In this document: positions 7,545 to 16,075 of the stretch, in pieces
How the letters are laid out: every line of letters starts with the position of its first letter
How positions within the stretch are numbered: the first letter of the stretch is position 1
Assembly (NCBI GenBank): GCA_947463915.1
Contig: CANHVO010000018.1
Coordinates: forward strand, 1-41,696
DNA length: 41,696 bases
Source: Planctomycetaceae bacterium
GTDB taxonomy: Bacteria > Planctomycetota > Planctomycetia > Pirellulales > Pirellulaceae
Reading direction: 5' to 3'
Program-made: the position numbers and the translations under genes
The notes under the pieces: model-generated
Databases searched by the model: none
Told to the model about the DNA's origin: nothing
Seen by the model: only the letters and a program-made list of their open reading frames with translations

Positions 7545-9977
7545 TCAGCTCGGCTGAGTTACTACTCCGCTCTTTTGTTTGGCGCCAAAGCCCCACGTAT
7601 GGCAAATCGATATCAAACTGGCTTTGTCAATTGGTTTGGATGCGTAAGCCTTAAATCCTGCGTTCAAACATTTCTGTAGTTCGTCACTCATCGCATGAGC
7701 GGTCAACGCAATGATAGGCAAACACGAGCCTTTGGCCGCCAATATCTTTGCGAGCGAATAACCGTCCACTTCGGGCATGTGAATGTCACTTAGAATCAAA
7801 TCGAATGGTTGCGGGAACAGCAGTTCGCCATCCATGGTTCCGCCTCGAGTGAGCATTCCGATTGCAACTTTGCCGTTCTCTGCCAGATCGACGGTCGCAC
7901 CCGCTTTTCGAAGAATGTGACAGATCAAGCGTTGATTGTCTGGGCCGTCTTCCGCCAGCAAGATATGCAGCCCAGAAAGCGAAACGGTGGAATTGGGTGC
8001 GGAATTGCGTGTTAACTTCGTTACAGCACTATCCGGATGAACGGAAGAGAGAGATGTCACTTCATAAGATGTTTTCTTGAGATGAAGCGTGAATGTACTG
8101 CCATGGCCGAATTCACTCTTGATCGAGATGTCACCTCCAAGCAATTCAGCTAGACGTTTGCTTATTCGCAGTCCAAGCCCCGTGCCACCGTACTTTCGCG
8201 TCGTCGACGCATCAGCTTGTTCGAATGCACCAAACATTTTTCCAATTTGTTCGGCAGTCAAACCAATGCCTGTATCTACGATGGCAATCAAAAGCTCTCC
8301 TAGTTCCCGATCAACACCGACACGGATACTGACGCTCCCTTGCTCGGTAAACTTGATGGCATTTGCAATTAGATTCACCAGGACTTGTCGCAATCGAACC
8401 GGGTCCGACTCAATGAAACTTGGAACGTCGGGCGCGATATCCAAGCTCAGTTCAATCCCTTTGGCTTTCGCTTTTACCTTCAGGGTTGTAACGATACCTT
8501 GAAGTAATTCCGACAAAGGCACAACCAATCGTTCTAAGCTTACCTTTTCGGCTTCGATTTTCGAGATATCTAAAATGTCATTGATCAGTTCTAGCAAGTG
8601 TTCGCCGTTTCGCTGAATCGTATCAATGTAGTCCAGTTTAGGGACGTTGTTGGAGGAGTCGCGTTCTTCAATTGCCAACAGTTCGGCAAACCCTAGAATC
8701 GCAGTCATAGGCGTTCGGATTTCGTGGCTCATGTTGGCGAGGAATTCGGATTTGGCTGCATTAGCGGCTTTCGCTGCCTCATTGGCTTCCAAGAGAGCAA
8801 TCTCAGCCAATTTGAGTTCATGGATATCGCGCAACGTTCCCGACATCCGAACTACAACACCTTGCTCGTTGAGTCGCACGTCTCCACGAGCGACAAACCA
8901 ACGGTACGTTCCGTCTTGCAAACGCAACCGGTATTGGTGCTCATAGTGCGAGCCTTCAAGACGGCTTTTTCGGATAGCGTTTCTCGTAGCTTCGACGTCA
9001 TCCAAGTGTAGGTGATCGACAAAACTTTGATGTGTATTTGGAGGAAAAGGACCGTCGTCTGCATAACCTAGTAGCGTCCAAAATCGGTTGGAATACCACT
9101 CCTGGTCCAATTCGAAGTCGTGATCCCAGAGCCCGTCACTTGCACCTGAGATCGCAGCTTCGTATCGCTCCGCAAGAGTTCTCTGTTCTAGTTCGAGCCT
9201 CTTCGACTCCGATATGTCGATGTGGATACCGACCATTCTCTGGGCAGAGCCATCGACATCACGGGATATGACCCGTCCGACAGCAAGCACCCACCGGTAG
9301 GTTCCATCCCGATGTAAAAACTGTAGCTCGTTTCGATACTCGTCCGTTTGGCCTGATAGATGTTCTCGAACTTTGGCCCAGGCTTGGACACGCGACGCAG
9401 GGGTAAGGAATTTTTCCCACGCCTCAATGTCTGGTTCAATTTCAGACAAATCGTAACCTAGCATTCGGGCCCAATGCAGATTGTATTTCACCCTACCTGA
9501 GGGAATATTCCAGTCCCAAGTCCCCAACTTGGACGCGCCGACAATAAATTCCAAACTTCGGGATTGTTCGCGTTGAACTGTTACGTCTACGAAACTAGCG
9601 ACCACGTGTTCGAGATCACCTGATTCACCAAAGATTGGGTCCGTATTGACAGATATCCATCGACGGCCTCGGTCGCGGCCCCCAACCCCGAAAACGAAGT
9701 TGCGAATCGGCAGCCCAGTTCGCAGCGTGACCATTGCAGGATGCTCATCACCAGGCAGTGGGCGCCCATCGTCGTTCACGGAATACCAATCGAGATCCAG
9801 TGAAGTCTTGCCCTTCATTTGGTCTGCAGTTAGGCCTAGTATTCGCTCAGCTGCCGAGTTGCATTCAACAATCTGACCTGTTGCGTCCTGAAAGACTATC
9901 CCTTCAGAAACAACAGCCAACGCCGCCTTAAGTTGTCTTTCTAGCATGGTCCGTTCGCGAGCCCCTTGAAACAACAC
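7545..9977 (-). CDS. Hybrid sensor histidine kinase, three PAS domains plus receiver
   Basis: The 810-residue protein has no membrane segments, so it is probably cytoplasmic. Three PAS domains lie at about residues 15-135, 140-260 and 270-390. A short coiled linker leads to the dimerisation helix with SHEIRTPM (phospho-acceptor His418). The ATPase domain shows the N box around Asn539, DTGIG at 568-572 and GGTGLGL at 597-603. A C-terminal receiver follows (LLAEDGPDNQ, phospho-acceptor Asp731 in LSDIHMP, conserved Lys781). No HPt domain and no neighbouring response regulator are present, so phosphate must pass to proteins encoded elsewhere. The frame starts at a GTG (9977); an ATG at 9947 (residue 11) is an equally good start. 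The signal is unknown. Confidence 0.92.
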   Translation of the reverse strand: MLFQGARERTMLERQLKAALAVVSEGIVFQDATGQIVECNSAAERILGLTADQMKGKTSLDLDWYSVNDDGRPLPGDEHPAMVTLRTGLPIRNFVFGVGGRDRGRRWISVNTDPIFGESGDLEHVVASFVDVTVQREQSRSLEFIVGASKLGTWDWNIPSGRVKYNLHWARMLGYDLSEIEPDIEAWEKFLTPASRVQAWAKVREHLSGQTDEYRNELQFLHRDGTYRWVLAVGRVISRDVDGSAQRMVGIHIDISESKRLELEQRTLAERYEAAISGASDGLWDHDFELDQEWYSNRFWTLLGYADDGPFPPNTHQSFVDHLHLDDVEATRNAIRKSRLEGSHYEHQYRLRLQDGTYRWFVARGDVRLNEQGVVVRMSGTLRDIHELKLAEIALLEANEAAKAANAAKSEFLANMSHEIRTPMTAILGFAELLAIEERDSSNNVPKLDYIDTIQRNGEHLLELINDILDISKIEAEKVSLERLVVPLSELLQGIVTTLKVKAKAKGIELSLDIAPDVPSFIESDPVRLRQVLVNLIANAIKFTEQGSVSIRVGVDRELGELLIAIVDTGIGLTAEQIGKMFGAFEQADASTTRKYGGTGLGLRISKRLAELLGGDISIKSEFGHGSTFTLHLKKTSYEVTSLSSVHPDSAVTKLTRNSAPNSTVSLSGLHILLAEDGPDNQRLICHILRKAGATVDLAENGKVAIGMLTRGGTMDGELLFPQPFDLILSDIHMPEVDGYSLAKILAAKGSCLPIIALTAHAMSDELQKCLNAGFKAYASKPIDKASLISICHTWGFGAKQKSGVVTQPS

Positions 9978-10186
9978 CCCATGGGGTAATAGTTCACCTG
10001 CCTTGAATGAGTCTCACCCCGTCGATGTTTCACTCTGCAAAGTGTAGACAAACGGTGCAATCTTGTGTTGAAGCCAGATCAAAAAGATCAGTTGCTTATC
10101 GACGTGAATGAACAGACGAGCGCTTAATTGTCCCAATTTTGTTCGTCAATTTGCAACCGAGGCATCTTGAATTTCTCAACAGAACA

Positions 10187-11383
10187 TTACACGCGGTCCG
10201 GGCTATTCCCTACGAAGGGAACACCTGCAGATTTGACGTTCCACCAAGCTTTCAGACCGACCGCAGTCTGATAAGCCAAGTTGCGAACTTGAGACGACCA
10301 ACGCTTGGACGGGAGCATCCAGCGATGCTGAACGGCTGGAAAGCTCCCTAGCCGCTCTTTGTATTCTTCGTCGCCACGCAGAAAGTCGAATACGGAACAT
10401 CCCTGTTCGATCGCATACCGGATGAACGCGGCGTTGAGCATCCAACCTGGCCTATCCTCGGCGCAATCGGGATTCATTCCGACCAAGTACATTGCAACCG
10501 CGTTGCGATCTCGAAAGCAAATCGCGCCGGCCGCGACGACGCCGTTGATTCGCAACAATCCCACCAGCAAGCGTTGTTTTCCTGTCGGCGTTTCGCCCGG
10601 CGGATCATCCTTGACGATTGAGTCCTCGACCCATGTGTCTTGCCACATGCGTGCAACAGTACTATCCACAAAACCCGTGAACTCATGTGTTGAAAAACAC
10701 CCCTCAATACCGCGCTCCTGCCATCGCGATTGATGCATGTTTTCGATCTGTCTTGCAAATGCCAAAGCTTGCTCTTTAGACTGAGCGATCTCAAAAGTCC
10801 CATAGCCGGAGTCGAGGGCGGACTCCGCATCGCGGAATATTTTCCTGACCCGTTTTGATAGTCGGTTTTTGTATGCCTCCAAACCGCCATCCAAAGGAGC
10901 CGACCAGCAATTCGGGCCTTGCTTGCGCTCGACTTGCAATCCCGTGAGTTTCTGCAGTTGGGTGGCGAAACATTCCATTGCAAAATTGTTTTCGCGAACA
11001 CCATCCAGATTGAGATGATCCCAACGACAGCACTCCGGCGATTGAACAATCCAGGTAGCAAACGCCTCAGAGACGTCTTGTGCATCACTTGGCCCGACGA
11101 GAATACCGCAGTCGTCTGAACATACCTTGCCACTGCCCATAAAGACGAGTGATCGCCCAGTCAAAGGGGAAGTTGTCTCGGCCAAAGGCATGATACCGCA
11201 TACCTTTGCATCGCGATATGCAACAAGCACATGCAATAAATGCGTAGCTTGATAGGCGTTCCACCACGGAAGCAACCAGCTGAGTCGTCGCATTGCGTGC
11301 CCACCTGAAAGACAATCGAAATTCTGGTTAAGGGTTTCCAGAGTCGCGGCGTCTCGGACACACTCAATTCGAATAGAAGGCAT
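10187..11383 (-). CDS. CelD/BcsL-type GNAT acyltransferase (FemAB-like)
   Basis: This 398-residue protein resembles the CelD/BcsL acetyltransferase group, which shares a double GNAT fold with FemAB. Supporting segments are LSWLLPWWNAYQ near residue 40, HVLVAYRDAKVCGIMPL, the GSGKVCSDDCGILV stretch, a central basic KNRLSKRVRKIFRDAE, and a second half with LLVGLLRINGVVAAGAICFRDRNAVAMYLVGMNPD and FDFLRGDEEYKERLG. Relatives are often found with polysaccharide genes and are thought to acylate surface glycans or carry out amide transfer. The actual substrate here is unknown. The gene stands alone, with kinase and small secreted-protein genes as same-strand neighbours at distances too large for close coupling. 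Confidence 0.82.
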   Translation of the reverse strand: MPSIRIECVRDAATLETLNQNFDCLSGGHAMRRLSWLLPWWNAYQATHLLHVLVAYRDAKVCGIMPLAETTSPLTGRSLVFMGSGKVCSDDCGILVGPSDAQDVSEAFATWIVQSPECCRWDHLNLDGVRENNFAMECFATQLQKLTGLQVERKQGPNCWSAPLDGGLEAYKNRLSKRVRKIFRDAESALDSGYGTFEIAQSKEQALAFARQIENMHQSRWQERGIEGCFSTHEFTGFVDSTVARMWQDTWVEDSIVKDDPPGETPTGKQRLLVGLLRINGVVAAGAICFRDRNAVAMYLVGMNPDCAEDRPGWMLNAAFIRYAIEQGCSVFDFLRGDEEYKERLGSFPAVQHRWMLPSKRWSSQVRNLAYQTAVGLKAWWNVKSAGVPFVGNSPDRV

Positions 11384-11737
11384 GGGTAGATCGCATGGAA
11401 ATGAAACTAGGGATTTTGCACGTAGAACTCTAGTTTTCGAATTGCTTTCAATTCGATGGCGGCTTTGCTTTGCGGTTCTGTTAACTCGAATTCGAAGTCA
11501 ATCCTTGGTATAGTTGCCCTAACCGTTACAACCCCAATCGTCTTCGAGGACCGGGACGAGTGTCAGAAGTCAACGGTAGAAAATTGCATTGGCTGGCGTT
11601 ATTCCAAGGGCACTCGATTTAGCGGAGCAGCGCAAGCTGCCCGGTTACGAAGTGCTAGAAAACACAGGAACTTCTAACGCGACACCGAACGGCTCGCGCC
11701 GTTACCCTAACAAAGTGAGTGCCATAGGTCGTTACTC
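11384..11737. other. 354-bp intergenic region without a credible gene
   Basis: It lies upstream of the CelD-like gene and downstream of the small secreted-protein gene, both leftward. Short ORFs here have no recognisable protein features. Its right part carries two GTAAC-headed hairpins, listed separately. No convincing promoter was seen. Confidence 0.6.
11621..11706 (-). repeat. Two GTAAC-headed hairpin elements in tandem
   Basis: On the minus strand, GTAACGGC-GCGA-GCCGTT (around 11688-11705) has a 6-bp stem with a GCGA loop. A second unit has GTAAC followed by GCAGC-TTGC-GCTGC (stem at 11627-11640). Both start with the same head and face the same way. They look like REP-type units with unrelated stems. 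The first resembles a planctomycete repeat I have seen before; no search was made. Confidence 0.5.
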
Positions 11738-12574
11738 CTACTTGCTGGGCCGAAAGCCTTGGCCCGGCATCCACTTAATTTTTTCCCGAAACGAACGTTC
11801 CTTAGCATCGTCCCATACGGCTTTGTTTTCCTCATAGCCCTTATCGATCTCTCCCCACTCCGAAGGCATCATCAGTAACGCCTGCTTTCGGATCGACCGA
11901 ATCGAACCCACACGGTCTCTTTGTGGGAGCCGCCCCATTTTTTGACTTTCATTGAGTTGTTCCGCTGCAATAATCGGAGAGATTCTCGGGATAAGCGGCG
12001 TGTCGCGAATCACGCAATGCTTTCTCGCAAATTCGATATGGCTCGACGGATGTTCGGGCACGCCTGAATAATCCATTCCTCCACCGAAGAGCTTGAAAGG
12101 GATTCCTTCCACAATCTCGACCGGATTGAGTGGCCAATCCTGTTGCAGTTCTTCTCCATAGACTCGCCATTCGAAATTGGCCGGCGGTGGAAAACGCTTG
12201 CCATGTTCGTAAGGCTCAAACAGCACCCGCAGAATGACGAAAATGTGATTCGTGGCATTATGGTCGTAGGGCTCGTCTGGATCGAGAGAGTCCAAATACG
12301 ATTGCAACGCGGCCAAGGCTTTTTCCTTTCCGAGCGGCTGCAACGCATTTACGGCAATCAGAATTTTCGCCGGATTGTAGTCATGGCTCGACGAATAGCG
12401 AGCTTGGTTAATACTGCTCAGGATCGGATCAACTTTTGGATCCGGCGGTATGGTGATGAAGTCCGCGTTTCCGTCCTTGAGCACGCCTTGGGCATCCTGG
12501 GAATTTGCCGCCCCAGACAGAATCAACAACAAAATCCAGACCACCTTCGCAACGCAATTTGGAAACCACTTCAT
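11738..12574 (-). CDS. Small secreted protein of unknown function
   Basis: The 278-residue product starts MKWFPNCVAKVVWILLLILSGAANSQDAQG, a clear Sec signal peptide cleaved near ANSQ, with no lipobox. The mature protein has a short helical stretch (ILIAVNALQPLGKEKALAALQSYL) that recalls a single HEAT-like repeat, then an aromatic- and proline-rich region (FEWRVYGEELQQDWPLNPVEI). I do not recognise a family. Its ATG overlaps the stop of the HEAT-repeat gene by four bases (ATGA), and GGGAG lies just upstream as a ribosome binding site. Translational coupling and joint function with the HEAT protein outside the cytoplasm are likely. Confidence 0.78.
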   Translation of the reverse strand: MKWFPNCVAKVVWILLLILSGAANSQDAQGVLKDGNADFITIPPDPKVDPILSSINQARYSSSHDYNPAKILIAVNALQPLGKEKALAALQSYLDSLDPDEPYDHNATNHIFVILRVLFEPYEHGKRFPPPANFEWRVYGEELQQDWPLNPVEIVEGIPFKLFGGGMDYSGVPEHPSSHIEFARKHCVIRDTPLIPRISPIIAAEQLNESQKMGRLPQRDRVGSIRSIRKQALLMMPSEWGEIDKGYEENKAVWDDAKERSFREKIKWMPGQGFRPSK

Positions 12575-14832
12575 TTTGTTTCTCCCGGCCTTGGATTTTC
12601 AATTCGACGCATGACTTCTTTAGCTGCATCGCTAATGAGAGCATCCTCAGAGGACTGAAATTCTACAACTCGATTTCGAGCCTTATCCGAAGTCGTACGC
12701 AACGCGAGTTCCATCCAGCGTTTGTATTCGTTTGCGTCTTCCGGGAGGTTTGCCTCCCTCGTATCAATCACCCGTTCCATCTCCTCAAGGAACTCATCCA
12801 ACCACAGTAACGCATCTGGGCCAAGTTCGGCAATCGACTTAAGACCGCTTCGTCTGAGGTAGACTCGCATGCCTTTCAGGTCCGTCAACATGGGTGTCAA
12901 GATTTCGGGATTTCGTTCAATCTGGAACAATGCAACTCGCAAGGCAAATTCGAGTTCTCTTGTTTTCTGCTTCGAAGTAGAAATCGTTACAGAAAGGAGC
13001 GACCTAAGGCGGGAGGATTGAGATTTAGAATGCGATTTCCCTTTGCCAAGTGCTTGGATCGCGTAGAACTTTGTCCAATAGTCTTGGTCGGAAAGCACTT
13101 TCCCCAGAAAGTCCACAATCATTTCGTTGTAAATCCCTGTAGCCACCGTCGATTCGCAGATTGCGCGTGGCGAAAAATGGGATTCGTCTAGGAGGAACTT
13201 TGTTGCCTTGTTTTGATCCGGCGACAACTCCATCCAAGCGGAAACAACCTCGGTGGACGGGTATTCGTTATCTTCTTTAAGAGCTCGTTCAAGGAGCTCC
13301 AATGTCGATTGGCTTCGGAATTGCAACCTTCTCGCAACCGCAATGAATCTGCGTTGGTCCAACACTTTCGACTCTGCCAATTGGCACATTGTTGCTTCGT
13401 GTTCAGGCGTTTTGAAACTTAGGCAGCCAGCAAGAATCGCTGCAAATATCTTTTGCTCCTCAACAGATGCAGATTTTAATGCGTTAACCATTCGCAAGGA
13501 CAATGCTTCGTCCGGCTGAACAAAGTATGCTATCCTCTCGATGGCTTTCAGGTTGGACGTTTTGTCCGACCGATCCAGACAAGCCACTACCAACCGATTC
13601 GCCAAAAAGTCGCCGCCTCGTCTTTCAGGAAATCGCGAACTCTCGTGAGCGAAAAAATCATAGCCCGCAAAATACACCGTACCTTCGTCGAGAAAAGGTA
13701 ACAGCACCTCGATATCCTCAGAGACGCGATAGTGCGCGACGATGCAAGCATCCACGCTCGGATAATAGTTCGGCTGAGCTTGACGACGAACGTCATTTTC
13801 CTTTTCTTGCTTCCTTTGCTCAACAAGGAGACGGAGATCTTGGGCTGCCATTTCAAGAAGCTTCGGAGCCGCTTTCGAAGCGGCAGGACCAAGGTGAGCG
13901 ATTGCTTTTGCGGCCAATAGACGGGTCGTCAGATTCTCCGACCCCAGCAACTCGATCAGTTCGTCGAGAGCTCCGATGTCAGCTGGTCCTATATGGTTGA
14001 TCGCAACTTCCCCAACATCATCGAACCCGAAGCCACTTATCGTTCCTTCAGGTGAAGCGCGAACGATAGCAGGTATCGCGGACTGCGATCTTTTGCCCAA
14101 TCGAGCCAACGCGATACATGCGTCTTTCTTGAGAACTTCCCTTCCCAACGCTTTCGAAAGCGCTGCTACCACCTTGCTTGAGTCTTTAAGATCACGACTT
14201 AGTCGACTCACGATGGCCATCGCTTGTAAAGCGATCGCGGGTTCTTCGTCTTCAACGAGCGCAAGGATCTTGTCGACGGAGTTTAGATTGTGCTTCATCG
14301 CCTCAAGGGCTGCGTAACGAATTCGCGGGCTCGGGTCTCGCATCAACGCCATCAGCTTATCCGTACCCAATGCCTTCCATCGGCCCAAAATGACGATGGC
14401 AGCACTGCGTTGCAAATTGCTCGGACTCTCTAGAAGTGGTTCAACTTGGTCGATCGAAATCGGACCAAGGTGGATCAGACCGTCGGTGGCAGCGATTCGA
14501 TACGCCAGGTCCGGATGATCCAGCTGCTTGACGAAACATTTGATCGCCTTCACTTGTTCGGAAGGTTGCTTGATGTTCGTTTTCGCTAAGCGATTGATGG
14601 CCGTCCAAGCTACTGGATGCCGACTTGAGTCAACAATGGCTACCAATTCGGAAACGAATTTCCCCGCTTGCTCGTCGGTCAACTCTTCGATCTTTTGATC
14701 TACCACCTTGATCGAGGGCGACGCCAGATCGCTTCGGATCGATTTCAGTTCCGTAGGCTCATCTGCCAACGCAAAAGAGAATACGGCTAACGATGCCAGG
14801 ACGAACTTCAGCAGCCTGTCTTGGAATGGCAT
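12571..14832 (-). CDS. Secreted HEAT-repeat protein
   Basis: Using the ATG at 14832, the product has 753 residues and starts MPFQDRLLKFVLASLAVFSFALADEP, a signal peptide. A longer frame from 14865 adds 11 residues before this signal and is unlikely. Most of the protein is made of helical HEAT/PBS-type repeats, for example AYRIAATDGLIHLGPISIDQVEPLL, LQRSAAIVILGRWKALG, PRIRYAALEAMKHNL and TTRLLAAKAIAHLGPAASKAAPKLLEMA. Such solenoids serve as protein-binding scaffolds, and large exported ones are common in planctomycetes. There is no catalytic motif. It lies 71 bases after rsgA on the same strand and overlaps the next gene by four bases, so it may be read from the ftsH-rsgA unit or from its own promoter. 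Confidence 0.82.
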   Translation of the reverse strand: MPFQDRLLKFVLASLAVFSFALADEPTELKSIRSDLASPSIKVVDQKIEELTDEQAGKFVSELVAIVDSSRHPVAWTAINRLAKTNIKQPSEQVKAIKCFVKQLDHPDLAYRIAATDGLIHLGPISIDQVEPLLESPSNLQRSAAIVILGRWKALGTDKLMALMRDPSPRIRYAALEAMKHNLNSVDKILALVEDEEPAIALQAMAIVSRLSRDLKDSSKVVAALSKALGREVLKKDACIALARLGKRSQSAIPAIVRASPEGTISGFGFDDVGEVAINHIGPADIGALDELIELLGSENLTTRLLAAKAIAHLGPAASKAAPKLLEMAAQDLRLLVEQRKQEKENDVRRQAQPNYYPSVDACIVAHYRVSEDIEVLLPFLDEGTVYFAGYDFFAHESSRFPERRGGDFLANRLVVACLDRSDKTSNLKAIERIAYFVQPDEALSLRMVNALKSASVEEQKIFAAILAGCLSFKTPEHEATMCQLAESKVLDQRRFIAVARRLQFRSQSTLELLERALKEDNEYPSTEVVSAWMELSPDQNKATKFLLDESHFSPRAICESTVATGIYNEMIVDFLGKVLSDQDYWTKFYAIQALGKGKSHSKSQSSRLRSLLSVTISTSKQKTRELEFALRVALFQIERNPEILTPMLTDLKGMRVYLRRSGLKSIAELGPDALLWLDEFLEEMERVIDTREANLPEDANEYKRWMELALRTTSDKARNRVVEFQSSEDALISDAAKEVMRRIENPRPGETK

Positions 14833-14903
14833 TGGAAGACCTGTTTCTTTCCGATAGATAACCAATTCGAAGAATCGAATGATAGCCCATTCCGTTCGCC
14901 GAA

Positions 14904-16070
14904 TTACAGTTCGTCGAAATCCTCGCGAACTGCGTCGCCTGGGCTTTCGACCATTTGGCAGTAACTATCATATCGCCTCGCATCAAGCCGTCCGTCGGCC
15001 ACTGCATCTTTGACGGCGCATAGGTTCTCGTGAATGTGGGAGCAATTTGGATATCGGCAGTTCGAGGCAAACGGCCGAATGTCGCGAAACAAGCCTGACA
15101 TTTCACTAGCAACAATGTCCCAAAGCTGAAACTGCCTAACTCCCGGTGTGTCGACCATCGAACCCCCATAGCTGAGCGGGAATACCTCAGCCGTGGTGGT
15201 CGTATGCTTGCCCTTTTGGTTCTCTAAACTCACCGCCTGAACACGTTGCTTGAGCCCGGTATCCAATGCGTTCAGGATAGATGACTTGCCAACGCCGCTT
15301 TGCCCCACGACAACGCTGCTCCGGTTTTTCGTGATCGACCTGAGGCGTTCAATACCCCAGCCTTTGTACGCGCTCACCATGACAACACGGTATCCCATTT
15401 GCGCATAAGTCCCGATGAGGGGCTGCAAGGCCGATGCATCGATGAGATCGCATTTGTTGATGCAGATGCAAGCATCCAGGTGGTTTTGCTCCGCGGTCGC
15501 CAAGACACGATCGATCAAATTGGGTTTGATCGACGGCTGGGCGGCACTGGTTACGATGAGCAGTTGGTCCACGTTCGCCACCATGACATGACGACGCTGC
15601 TTGCTTGTCCGACTCAGCGTCGATCGCCTCGGCTCAATGCGAACAATCCAGCCTTGAGCTTCCCCCTCGGGCTGCAACATGACTTGGTCGCCGGCAACCA
15701 AAACGTGCCGTTGGTCCGTGGCCATATTTTTGAGGACACGACGAACGGCACAGCGAAAGATCCGTCCATCTGACAACTGCACAATCGATTCAACACCGTG
15801 CACCTTGAGAACCAAGCCACTGAGAGTTCGCTGGGCGTTGACGTCCAAGTCCACCTGTCCGAGCGCATCGGAACCTTCGTCAGCGATGAGATTGCCTTTG
15901 ACGGTTCGGTGCCTGGTCTGCTCCCCTTTTCCGCTGACCCGCTGCGAGGCAACGGTATCGATATCCTCGCGATCGGAAGCGTAATCGCTGGTGAGGTCCG
16001 CATCTCTGGCTTGAGACTGATGTTTCTTTCGAAATTCGATTCGGACCTTATTGGATTTTTTGCGAGCCAT
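14904..16070 (-). CDS. rsgA: Ribosome small subunit-dependent GTPase A
   Basis: RsgA (YjeQ) is a circularly permuted GTPase that helps mature the 30S ribosomal subunit. The order of motifs shows the permutation: G4 NKCD (205-208) comes first, then G1 GQSGVGKS (256-263) and G3 DTPG (307-310). An OB-fold precedes the GTPase domain (about 82-150, with LVLKVHGVESIVQLSDGRIFRCAVR). The C-terminal zinc site is Cys338, Cys343, His345 and Cys351. The protein is 388 residues, longer than many bacterial RsgA proteins. The first 80 residues are a charged, Lys/Arg-rich extension (MARKKSNKVRIEFRKKH) that probably contacts rRNA. It begins 5 bases after ftsH stops, so the two are co-transcribed. Confidence 0.96.
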   Translation of the reverse strand: MARKKSNKVRIEFRKKHQSQARDADLTSDYASDREDIDTVASQRVSGKGEQTRHRTVKGNLIADEGSDALGQVDLDVNAQRTLSGLVLKVHGVESIVQLSDGRIFRCAVRRVLKNMATDQRHVLVAGDQVMLQPEGEAQGWIVRIEPRRSTLSRTSKQRRHVMVANVDQLLIVTSAAQPSIKPNLIDRVLATAEQNHLDACICINKCDLIDASALQPLIGTYAQMGYRVVMVSAYKGWGIERLRSITKNRSSVVVGQSGVGKSSILNALDTGLKQRVQAVSLENQKGKHTTTTAEVFPLSYGGSMVDTPGVRQFQLWDIVASEMSGLFRDIRPFASNCRYPNCSHIHENLCAVKDAVADGRLDARRYDSYCQMVESPGDAVREDFDEL

Positions 16071-16075
16071 ACTTG

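Noticed and set aside
13503-14000. 165-residue plus-strand frame
   Set aside because: It is antisense to the HEAT-repeat gene and reflects codon bias of that gene.
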